Shown here in pieces: positions 1-5,001 of a stretch of 6,993 bases of DNA. The position numbers and the translations under genes are program-made. Source of the DNA: an uncultured Ruminococcus sp. (GTDB taxonomy: Bacteria > Bacillota > Clostridia > Oscillospirales > Ruminococcaceae). The notes under the pieces were generated by a model. It was not told where the DNA came from and searched no databases. It saw only the letters and a list, made by a program, of their open reading frames with translations. Positions within the stretch are counted from its first letter, which is position 1; each line of letters starts with the position of its first letter. Location of the stretch: positions 1 to 6,993 of the forward strand of contig CAKSMF010000015.1 of assembly GCA_934474025.1 (NCBI GenBank), in the 5' to 3' direction.

Positions 1-14
1 ACCTCAAAAAGCAA

Positions 15-32
15 TTATCCACAGTTTCCACA
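15..32 (+). repeat. tandem DnaA-box-like pair
   Basis: TTATCCACA at 15-23 matches the bacterial DnaA box consensus TTATNCACA exactly. It is followed without a gap by GTTTCCACA at 24-32, which matches at seven of the nine positions. Both have the same orientation. They probably bind host DnaA or a phage initiator with similar specificity. Confidence 0.6.
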
Positions 33-42
33 GTTGAGTTGC

Positions 43-76
43 ACCACCCTAACGCAAGCTCTTACGTTAGGGTGGT
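43..76. repeat. perfect 12-bp inverted repeat (hairpin)
   Basis: ACCACCCTAACG at 43-54 is exactly complementary to CGTTAGGGTGGT at 65-76, leaving a 10-nt loop. The hairpin lies between the two DnaA-box-like clusters. No T-run directly follows it on either strand (the nearest, at 93-99, is 17 nt away), and no gene reads into it closely, so it is unlikely to be an ordinary terminator. It is better read as a DNA structure for replication, such as complementary-strand priming or initiator recognition, or for packaging. Confidence 0.75.
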
Positions 77-116
77 TTATCTAAAAATAGACTTTTTTTG
101 ATAATTCGAAATTGCA

Positions 117-143
117 TTATACACAGTATACACACTATACACA
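117..143 (+). repeat. three tandem 9-bp iterons (DnaA-box-like)
   Basis: Three 9-mers abut one another: TTATACACA (117-125), GTATACACA (126-134) and CTATACACA (135-143). Only the first base differs. The first is an exact match to the DnaA box TTATNCACA and the other two each have one mismatch. The strict 9-bp period resembles plasmid-type iterons as much as a chromosomal DnaA-box array. Confidence 0.7.
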
Positions 144-260
144 GTTAATATTATTGCAAAATCGTGAGAACAAATGTTTTATAGTTAATTAACTTCAAAA
201 AATAGCCAAAAACCAATTAATTAAAAAGTAAAACAATAAGTATATTATAAAAAATTGTGT
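144..260. other. AT-rich segment, possible duplex unwinding element
   Basis: This segment is strongly AT-rich and has short palindromes, including the perfect 12-bp AGTTAATTAACT at 183-194 and AATTAATT near 215. It lies next to the three tandem iterons, where an origin would melt. No gene is seen. The role is inferred from composition and position only. Confidence 0.4.
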
Positions 261-291
261 ACAGACAAAACAATGAAAAGAGTTCTGTTCC

Positions 292-326
292 GCAAAGACG
301 GTACCGCCAGCGGTTACCGTCTTTGC
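292..326 (-). terminator. perfect 12-bp hairpin at the end of the Zot-like gene; terminator or packaging signal
   Basis: GCAAAGACGGTA (292-303) pairs perfectly with TACCGTCTTTGC (315-326), and the stem can extend by CCG/CGG with one bulged base and a 4-nt loop. The right arm covers the last codons and stop of the Zot-like gene. On the minus strand the sequence after the stem lacks a clean T-run and has only CTCTTTT about nine bases on, so it is a poor intrinsic terminator. In M13 the packaging signal is a hairpin immediately after the last morphogenesis gene, which makes that an equally good reading. Confidence 0.55.
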
Positions 327-1174
327 TGGTTCAGAGTTTCTTTTTCAATTGTTTTTGTTTCTGTAGCAGTCAATTGTTCCGACACAGGCTTAAATCCAGA
401 GTCACGCAATGTACAAATAGTTTTGTAACTATCAAACATGCCCCTCAACTCCTCGTCATGAACGAAGAAAAAAAACTTTTTAAACTTACGTTCTTTAAGG
501 TTACCCTGTTCATCAAGTACAGGTTTAAACACTCGAACAAACGTAATACAGCCAAAAAGTGTAAACGGATAGTACATCAGATAAGTATTCTCTCTTATCG
601 GTTTCGCCACTCGTGTAAAAACTTGAGAAGTAGCAAGTATGCAACGTCTGACTTTGCGTTGTTGTGTAATTATCGTCAGCATGTCCGGCGGAAAATTTTT
701 GGATTGATTTGAAGAAAACCAATTCTGAATTTCGTCTATGCAATCTATCTCACCATATATGCCATTGGTATCAAGTGTAAGTTCTTCCCAAGACGTTAAC
801 TCATAATCTTGCATAGAACAGCTAAAATTAGACCTTACTATAACACGAGGGTATATAGTTTTATACTTTCGAACGAGATAAGCCATTAAAGTTGTCTTTC
901 CGCTCCCCTGTTCCCCGCAAAGTAAATGCATTCCATATTCTGAAAATGTATTCGGGTCAATCGTTATAAGGTCGTGTGCTAACTGTTTTGGAAAATCAAT
1001 AAAAATACGTCTGATAATGCTATGCTCCTTGTATCTCTTCTTTTCATTTTTAATTGGTCGAATTTTCTTGACGAATCGCCAATATAGCCAAAACATAAAA
1101 ACAAAAAACAAAAACGGAGATACTATCAAAGCCAGAACAAGCAATACCTTGCCCCAAAAAATTAAATAATTCAT
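314..1174 (-). CDS. Zot/pI-type filamentous phage assembly ATPase
   Basis: This is probably the inner-membrane ATPase that drives virion assembly and extrusion, the counterpart of M13 gene I and the Zot family. The 286-residue protein opens with a strongly hydrophobic segment (about residues 2-32) followed by a basic stretch, then the P-loop domain. Walker A is GEQGSGKT at residues 87-94. Walker B is EIDCIDE at about 142-148 and is followed by IQNWF, a typical Zot pattern. A later ATSQ stretch (about 181-184) ends in an arginine-containing KPIREN segment. The ATG at 1174 is chosen because a purine-rich GAGGTGG precedes it and the upstream cysteine gene stops just 7 nt before; a longer frame would begin with TTG at 1273, inside the upstream gene and without a ribosome binding site. 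M13 pI has its membrane segment near the C-terminus, whereas here it is N-terminal. Confidence 0.9.
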   Translation of the reverse strand: MNYLIFWGKVLLVLALIVSPFLFFVFMFWLYWRFVKKIRPIKNEKKRYKEHSIIRRIFIDFPKQLAHDLITIDPNTFSEYGMHLLCGEQGSGKTTLMAYLVRKYKTIYPRVIVRSNFSCSMQDYELTSWEELTLDTNGIYGEIDCIDEIQNWFSSNQSKNFPPDMLTIITQQRKVRRCILATSQVFTRVAKPIRENTYLMYYPFTLFGCITFVRVFKPVLDEQGNLKERKFKKFFFFVHDEELRGMFDSYKTICTLRDSGFKPVSEQLTATETKTIEKETLNQQRR

Positions 1175-1181
1175 AACCACC

Positions 1182-1448
1182 TCACAGCCAACTATGAACC
1201 GATGCAAAAGACTTGACACGTAGAAACAATGCCCAAAGTATACAAAAAGTATCAAGTGCAAACAAAAATCCAAGACAAGTGCAAATAATATTCATAGGCA
1301 AAAAATAACCAAGTACTTTCAGAACTTCTAAGAGTACAGAAAAAATATTGTCAGGTATTGCAACCGGTTCTAAATCAGGAAGTCCGATATCATTAAGTAA
1401 TTGAAGAATCGGACTAAGAAAAAAATCAATTATTGCATCTGTAATCAT
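1182..1448 (-). CDS. gene VI-like minor coat / cap protein
   Basis: This 88-residue protein is very hydrophobic. It has an N-terminal amphipathic stretch (residues 4-19), an acidic proline-containing link (LPDLEPVAIPD) and a long hydrophobic region from about 34 to 76 that can hold two membrane segments, ending in a short basic tail. Its ATG overlaps the stop of the adsorption gene as ATGA, with GGGGAG 8 nt upstream, so translation is probably coupled. Size, hydrophobicity and position between the gene III-like and gene I-like products match M13 pVI, which anchors pIII and closes the terminal end of the virion. No diagnostic motif is visible, so the call rests on gene order and membrane topology. 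Confidence 0.7.
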   Translation of the reverse strand: MITDAIIDFFLSPILQLLNDIGLPDLEPVAIPDNIFSVLLEVLKVLGYFLPMNIICTCLGFLFALDTFCILWALFLRVKSFASVHSWL

Positions 1449-3313
1449 GGTGCAGACTCCCCATTAATAATATTCGGTAAGCGCTTGCGAACCTTACGAA
1501 TGAAGAAATAACAAGTAATACCAGATACCAAAGCTTTGAACCAAACAATATAGTCATATGGTACAACGTCAAAATCAATTATCTTACTCTTAAAATGTCC
1601 ATATAAATCAGAATCAAATTCAACACTATATTCAGGAACCGCAGTATCAAAATTGTTGGAATCAAAAATAACGTCCGCCATGTCAGCTATCTGATGTACA
1701 AACTCAAAATGTTCTGATATAATCTTTGTGAGTTCTTCAGGTTTGGTTGTCGTTGGCACAAATAATTTTTTTAATAATGTTTCAAAGTTATCAGGCAGAG
1801 AACCAATAGAATTATATACATCAATAATATAACCCTCAATCGCTCTCAAGTGTTCAAAAAGTGCATCACAAAAATCTAAGAAGTTTTTAGAGAAGTCAGT
1901 AAGATTACTATTAATCCATTTGGAATAATAAGCAATACTTTCGGTATTAGAAAATATGTCTGAAAGCTTAGAGGCAATATCACTAAGCCCGTCAATAGTA
2001 GCTTTAAAGTCTGCATCAATATCGCCAAGCTTAAGTTTAATATCATGTATATCTGCATTAATGCTACCATTAATATCGACAAAATTAAGCGGTATTCTTG
2101 ATTTTATGTTTTCCACGTGATTTTTTATATCGTGTATATCAGACTTAATACTATTAATAATATCTATAAAATCACTTGGAATCTTCGTATTAATACTATC
2201 AAGATATAGTCTCACAGAATGCGTATCACTCTGAATCAATCTAATAACATCTTCGAAATCCGAAAAAACCTTATTGTTATTAATAGCACTAATAACAGAA
2301 TCTAATTTACTCACAACAGAATCAAAATTACCACCAAGGGAACTATCAAGTTGCTGAATAGCTGTATCAACATGAGCTATCAATTCCGCCAGTTTTTGTA
2401 TGTGTCCACCAAGACTCGCAAACTCCCAAAAATTATTACGTAGATTTTCGGTGTCTGAAGCAATCTTAGCTATATTAAGAGATATATTATCAAGCTTATT
2501 ATCAAAATAATCAGTCAATTCAGACAACTTTGGCATAGAACTAAGCATACTAGCAAGATAATTTTTTAATTCATCAAGTCTATCAACAATTATAGTAGTA
2601 GATAATGCAGTAGTCATTGCATTAATACTATCGCCGACAGCTCCCAATTGGTCAATAATAATGCCAAGTTTGTCCAATATAGTCTTAACATCTTCTACAC
2701 TTCCGCCCGAACTACTATTAGTTGTTGTTGTTGTAGTTTCAGTGGGTTGCTCTGTCTTGTCTGTACTACCTTTAAGTCCGCCAAGAAAAAACAGGTTAAG
2801 AACGTCATAATCACCCGACCGAACCAAAGTACCAAAATAACTATATATATTGCAATTAGCACCTATTATATACTTACAAGTCAACTCATAATCCGAATAG
2901 CCGTCAAAAACGAACTTAGACGAGTTACTAACAGAAGACGCTTTATAAGGAGTCGCCCATAAACCAGTACTATTATTATATTCGGTAACATCTACATAGT
3001 AATTAGTAGTAATATCATACGCAGTATAGCTACCAGAATAATAACGGGTATCTGATGCAGACTTTGCGACCGAAAAATATAATCGCCCTGAATTGCCATT
3101 ATCTTTGACTAAATATAGCTTATAAATCGGACTATCCGCAGTCCCTGAAAAAGTCAAAAAATAATAGTCATATGCACTAAAATCTATATCCGGTGGCAAT
3201 AGTCCGGGGTCATCATATTCAACACCCTGAACATTAAAGGCGTTGGAACTACAAGGCACAAGACACACAAAAGGTACAATAATACAAATCAAAAAAATTA
3301 AAAACTTACGCAT
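1445..3313 (-). CDS. gene III-like adsorption / minor coat protein with signal peptide, coiled-coil rod and C-terminal anchor
   Basis: This 622-residue protein has the plan of a filamentous phage receptor-binding protein. A signal peptide (MRK then a hydrophobic core) probably ends at SSNA, residue 25. Residues 26-182 form a tyrosine- and asparagine-rich domain, likely beta-rich, with a possible C146-C154 disulfide. A threonine/serine/glycine linker with six threonines in a row (about 186-205) follows. Residues 206 to about 540 are helical and coiled-coil-like and include three tandem 29-residue repeats (353-439). A hydrophobic segment near 587-604 followed by RKVRKR anchors the C-terminus. 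The start ATG has AGGTGAT upstream. It is longer than M13 pIII (424 residues), perhaps to cross a thick Gram-positive wall. It follows the major coat gene, as in M13. The receptor is unknown. Confidence 0.85.
   Translation of the reverse strand: MRKFLIFLICIIVPFVCLVPCSSNAFNVQGVEYDDPGLLPPDIDFSAYDYYFLTFSGTADSPIYKLYLVKDNGNSGRLYFSVAKSASDTRYYSGSYTAYDITTNYYVDVTEYNNSTGLWATPYKASSVSNSSKFVFDGYSDYELTCKYIIGANCNIYSYFGTLVRSGDYDVLNLFFLGGLKGSTDKTEQPTETTTTTTNSSSGGSVEDVKTILDKLGIIIDQLGAVGDSINAMTTALSTTIIVDRLDELKNYLASMLSSMPKLSELTDYFDNKLDNISLNIAKIASDTENLRNNFWEFASLGGHIQKLAELIAHVDTAIQQLDSSLGGNFDSVVSKLDSVISAINNNKVFSDFEDVIRLIQSDTHSVRLYLDSINTKIPSDFIDIINSIKSDIHDIKNHVENIKSRIPLNFVDINGSINADIHDIKLKLGDIDADFKATIDGLSDIASKLSDIFSNTESIAYYSKWINSNLTDFSKNFLDFCDALFEHLRAIEGYIIDVYNSIGSLPDNFETLLKKLFVPTTTKPEELTKIISEHFEFVHQIADMADVIFDSNNFDTAVPEYSVEFDSDLYGHFKSKIIDFDVVPYDYIVWFKALVSGITCYFFIRKVRKRLPNIINGESAP
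1997..2257 (-). repeat. three tandem 29-residue repeats within the adsorption protein
   Basis: Residues 353-381, 382-410 and 411-439 of the gene III-like protein align in exact 29-residue register. Each unit begins with F, then an acidic/aliphatic stretch, an S/N-D-x-H-D/S-I/V-K/R core (SDTHSVR, SDIHDIK, ADIHDIK) and a hydrophobic turn near IP. Units 2 and 3 are most alike. The DNA repeat is visible as recurring atatcgtgtatatc-like text. The units probably extend a coiled-coil rod. Confidence 0.75.
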
Positions 3314-3335
3314 AAAACATCACCTATAATATTAA

Positions 3336-3363
3336 AGGGCAATTCAGAACTCTGAATCACCCT
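3336..3363 (-). terminator. interrupted hairpin between major coat and adsorption genes, possible attenuating terminator
   Basis: Arms AGGG (3336-3339) with CCCT (3360-3363) and ATTCAG (3342-3347) with CTGAAT (3352-3357) form a hairpin with a CA/CA internal mismatch and a 4-nt loop. On the minus strand the stem is followed by TTTAAT. It sits where M13 has its central terminator, directly after gene VIII, and could lower gene III expression relative to the abundant coat protein. It is weak by thermodynamic appearance. Confidence 0.5.
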
Positions 3364-3397
3364 CAAGCGATATAGTCCATGAAAGCTATACCGGTAT

Positions 3398-3580
3398 TTA
3401 AGCACCTTTAATGGCATTTTTGATAAAGCCCCAGCCTTTCCTGAAAGCAATAAAGCCAATGACAGCAGGTGCAACAATCGGCAGTAAAGACTTTATTTCG
3501 TCAAGTACGCCCGCCATCATGGAAGAATCAACACCGTTCCATGCATTTGCTACAACATCAGCCATAACAGCAATATCCAT
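3398..3580 (-). CDS. major coat protein (gene VIII-like)
   Basis: This 60-residue protein has the three-part plan of a filamentous phage major coat: a mildly acidic amphipathic N-terminal half (D2, D8, D18, D27, E28), a hydrophobic span LLPIVAPAVIGFIAF (about 32-46), and a basic C-terminus (RKGWGFIKNAIKGA) that would line the DNA. The ATG at 3580 is preceded by AAGGGGGTGG at good spacing, whereas the longer frame from 3679 adds a segment overlapping the upstream gene. It has no separate cleavable leader, like phage Pf3. The gene lies between the IX-like and III-like genes, as in M13. A TATACT box on the minus strand at 3639-3644 might be part of a dedicated promoter, but its -35 is weak. The hydrophobic span is interrupted by two prolines, which is unusual in a continuous transmembrane helix. 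Confidence 0.85.
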   Translation of the reverse strand: MDIAVMADVVANAWNGVDSSMMAGVLDEIKSLLPIVAPAVIGFIAFRKGWGFIKNAIKGA

Positions 3581-3611
3581 AATTCCACCCCCTTTCAAAG
3601 TCAAAAATGAA

Positions 3612-3851
3612 TTAAAAGAAGAATTTAAACAAACGGTAAGTATACTTGACTGTGAACCAAAACAGACAAGCAATAGCAAGTGCCGAACCTAAATAGGTAA
3701 ATGTATTGAGTTGCTTAACATTCAGCGTCTCTTCTGTCTGTAACGTCAATAACTGGCATTCTGTTATCGTTGTCGTTGTCATTGTCTCTTCTGGTAGCGG
3801 AATCATGCTCACTGTCGTTACTTCTGTTTGTATTTCTACGATTTCGTCCAA
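3612..3851 (-). CDS. gene IX-like small membrane protein, TTG start
   Basis: This 79-residue product has an acidic N-terminus (MDEIVEIQTEV), a threonine-rich middle, and a single C-terminal membrane segment (about residues 51-69) ending in a basic, aromatic tail (KYTYRLFKFFF). The frame is open from 3953, but the best start is TTG at 3851, placed 8 nt after a strong GGGAGG (3860-3865); the in-frame ATG at 3953 lacks such a site. The nearby ATG at 3858 belongs to another frame and is too close to the ribosome binding site. The gene lies between the VII-like and VIII-like genes, the M13 gene IX position, so it may cap the leading virion end. It overlaps the upstream gene by about 137 nt in a different frame. 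Confidence 0.65.
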   Translation of the reverse strand: MDEIVEIQTEVTTVSMIPLPEETMTTTTITECQLLTLQTEETLNVKQLNTFTYLGSALAIACLFWFTVKYTYRLFKFFF

Positions 3852-3963
3852 GGGGCATACCTCCCTTTTTATACTTTCGTTTGGCAAACTTATAGCACCG
3901 ATAAGGCAGGCTAAAAAGCTGTACCAATCCCATAAAAAAGCATAAGTAAACAATCAAAGTCAT
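3715..3963 (-). CDS. gene VII-like small membrane protein with basic hydrophilic tail
   Basis: The start at 3963 follows the TGA of the ssDNA-binding gene by 2 nt, with GGGG 9 nt upstream, so translation is probably coupled to that gene, as M13 gene VII is coupled to gene V. A second ATG, five codons earlier at 3978, would overlap the upstream gene and lacks a ribosome binding site. The 82-residue product has one N-terminal membrane segment (about residues 1-20), a strongly basic stretch (KFAKRKYKK), and a low-complexity tail rich in N, R and D. In M13, pVII and pIX contact the packaging signal and cap the leading end. The first half looks like a real membrane protein; the tail overlaps the next gene out of frame and could be a by-product of that frame. 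An alternative is that only a short product is made. Confidence 0.55.
   Translation of the reverse strand: MTLIVYLCFFMGLVQLFSLPYRCYKFAKRKYKKGGMPLGRNRRNTNRSNDSEHDSATRRDNDNDNDNRMPVIDVTDRRDAEC
3860..3865 (-). promoter_or_regulatory. ribosome binding site that decides the TTG start of the gene IX-like protein
   Basis: GGGAGG on the minus strand lies 8 nt before TTG at 3851 and only 1 nt before an out-of-frame ATG at 3858. The spacing favours TTG. The site lies inside the coding sequence of the overlapping gene VII-like protein, where it encodes a KKGG stretch. Confidence 0.7.
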
Positions 3964-3965
3964 AG

Positions 3966-4274
3966 TCAAAATCCCCATGTTACAGCAGGTTTTTCGGTCT
4001 TGACGATTTCAAAATTAACAATATTTTTGTCGTCGTCAAATTCGAAATCAACAAGTTTACCATTAAAAAAAGAAAACTGTCCATTGCAGGCAAGAGCAAG
4101 CATATTATAGAGTTCTTCCTGATACTTTCTACCGACAAACAACTCTTTCACGCCTTTTCCGCTTGCATTAACAGCAACGTTCTTTACAACGTCCAAAACA
4201 ACAGCCGGAACAGTTTCTTTTGTCGTCTTATCGGTGTAAGAAAAGGACTTTGCATTAACTATTAAACACTTCAT
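3966..4274 (-). CDS. probable single-stranded DNA-binding protein (gene V-like)
   Basis: This 102-residue protein begins MKCLIVNAKSF and alternates short beta-like stretches with charged turns, including an acidic loop (FEFDDDKN). It has no signal peptide or membrane segment, so it is cytoplasmic. The ATG has GAAAGGAG about 10 nt upstream. It is the first gene of the block whose order matches M13 V-VII-IX-VIII-III-VI-I, and its size is close to M13 pV (87 residues), which coats the viral strand before assembly and shuts off complementary-strand synthesis. Beyond that, no diagnostic motif is visible, so the role is inferred from position, length and predicted fold class. The TGA stop is followed directly by the VII-like start. 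Confidence 0.7.
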   Translation of the reverse strand: MKCLIVNAKSFSYTDKTTKETVPAVVLDVVKNVAVNASGKGVKELFVGRKYQEELYNMLALACNGQFSFFNGKLVDFEFDDDKNIVNFEIVKTEKPAVTWGF

Positions 4275-4313
4275 TTCTAACGAACTCCTTTCATTAAGAA
4301 TAAATATATAAAT

Positions 4314-4415
4314 CAGTAATTATTGTTTCGTGTCGGTCTCACCGTAAGACATTTGCTACTGGTTGTCCAATTCTCAATGTCAGAGCAGTTGCACCGTATC
4401 AGCAATTAATTACTG
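4314..4415. repeat. long-range inverted repeat spanning the gap before the ssDNA-binding gene
   Basis: CAGTAATTA (4314-4322) is exactly complementary to TAATTACTG (4407-4415), and with one bulged base (4406) the stem extends by TTG/CAA to 12 bp. It encloses about 77 nt with a smaller CGGT/ACCG hairpin at 4334-4344. The right arm overlaps the stop codon of the 111-residue gene. The gap 4275-4405 otherwise carries only the ribosome binding site of the ssDNA-binding gene and no clear promoter. Confidence 0.6.
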
Positions 4416-4741
4416 GATTTATCTTTTTTACTTTCCTTGTATATCTCAAAAATATTTCTAATCAAGCGGTACAAAAGAAATAAAATAGTTCCTCCAAAAG
4501 ACACAACAAGACCGCCATAAACAAAAGCCATTTTAAATATAACATAATTATTAATTTCCGAAATGGGTAAAAGCGACTGTTTTTCAGAAAGCTCAGGAAC
4601 ATAAACGCAAAACGCAATAAAGCAAAAAAGAAGAAATTCAAAAACTTGTCCGCAATACAAAATACGAAGTTTCGTTTTATCAGATATGCTATTAATTTTC
4701 TTTACGAGCTTTATAAGATATGTTTTTATGTGTTTCTTCAT
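4406..4741 (-). CDS. two-pass membrane protein of unknown function
   Basis: I do not recognise this 111-residue protein. It starts with a basic cytoplasm-facing stretch (MKKHIKTYLIKLVKK), followed by a hydrophobic segment near residues 29-48, a polar loop (PELSEKQSLLPISE), a second hydrophobic segment near 67-92, and a charged tail (KESKKDKSSN). By the positive-inside rule both ends would be cytoplasmic. The ATG at 4741 is chosen over the longer frame (4798) because AGAGG lies 7 nt upstream and the upstream gene stops only 4 nt before it; that ribosome binding site is formed by the last codons of the upstream gene. It is second in the operon before the virion genes. Roles such as superinfection exclusion or an assembly accessory are possible but not shown. 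Confidence 0.75.
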   Translation of the reverse strand: MKKHIKTYLIKLVKKINSISDKTKLRILYCGQVFEFLLFCFIAFCVYVPELSEKQSLLPISEINNYVIFKMAFVYGGLVVSFGGTILFLLYRLIRNIFEIYKESKKDKSSN

Positions 4742-4745
4742 AATA

Positions 4746-4970
4746 TTACCTCTTAAAACGATTAAGACACCTAATGCAAAAAACAAATCCAAAAACAAAC
4801 AAAATTATAAAAGCAACCTCCCTAGAAGAAAAACTAACAGAAAAATCACCTTGAAAGAATCTGTTGACTAAGTCCGTAAACCCGCCAAGAAAGAAATCAC
4901 CGGTCTTAACCACAAAGATAACAAGTAAAACAAGTAAAGTAAGAACAGCAAAAACAAATAATAAAAACAT
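4746..4970 (-). CDS. small two-pass membrane protein of unknown function
   Basis: This 74-residue protein is not recognised. It has a leucine/valine-rich hydrophobic segment at residues 2-21, a polar, phenylalanine-rich loop (TGDFFLGGFTDLVNRFFQGDF), a second hydrophobic segment at about 51-67, and a short basic tail (NRFKR). The ribosome binding site is weak (GTAGG, 6 nt before ATG at 4970). It is the first gene after the minus-strand promoter and structured leader, and its last codons (AAG AGG TAA) serve as the ribosome binding site of the next gene, so the two are a translational unit. It could be a small coat-like or membrane-remodelling protein; there is no direct evidence for either. Confidence 0.65.
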   Translation of the reverse strand: MFLLFVFAVLTLLVLLVIFVVKTGDFFLGGFTDLVNRFFQGDFSVSFSSREVAFIILFVFGFVFCIRCLNRFKR

Positions 4971-5001
4971 ACTTTACCTACTTTCATTGATTTCTGGAGA
5001 C

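Larger units (their letters stand above)
1..313. other. non-coding putative replication origin / intergenic region
   Basis: This stretch carries no credible gene. It holds two tandem clusters of DnaA-box-like 9-mers, a perfect hairpin between them, a very AT-rich segment and a second perfect hairpin that overlaps the end of the Zot-like gene. In filamentous phages the main intergenic region sits after the last morphogenesis gene and contains the packaging hairpin and replication origins, so the position fits. The plus-strand open frame beginning at 257 is the antisense shadow of the Zot gene. That the region is an origin is inferred from its architecture; no nick site was identified. Confidence 0.6.

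Noticed and set aside
231..257. Possible dif-like XerCD site around TATATTAT
   Set aside because: Only a partial match to the right arm of dif and a wrong-sized centre; expected by chance in AT-rich DNA.
257..712. 151-residue plus-strand open frame opposite the ATPase gene
   Set aside because: Lies antisense to a gene with clear Walker motifs, has low-quality sequence for a protein, and lacks a ribosome binding site.
525..743. 72-residue minus-strand frame within the ATPase gene
   Set aside because: Alternative frame inside the ATPase coding sequence with no ribosome binding site or recognisable features.
2648..2962. 104-residue plus-strand open frame inside the adsorption gene
   Set aside because: Antisense shadow; its cysteine run is the complement of the GTT-type repeat.
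3639..3644. Dedicated promoter for the major coat gene (TATACT on the minus strand)
   Set aside because: The -10 is reasonable but no -35 is found at 16-18 bp; noted in the coat entry rather than called.
3411..3945. Two plus-strand open frames opposite the coat and IX-like genes
   Set aside because: Both mirror well-supported minus-strand genes and have no credible ribosome binding sites.
4334..4350. tRNA-like or strong terminator hairpin in the gap before the ssDNA-binding gene
   Set aside because: Only a 4-bp CGGT/ACCG stem; no cloverleaf, no T-run.
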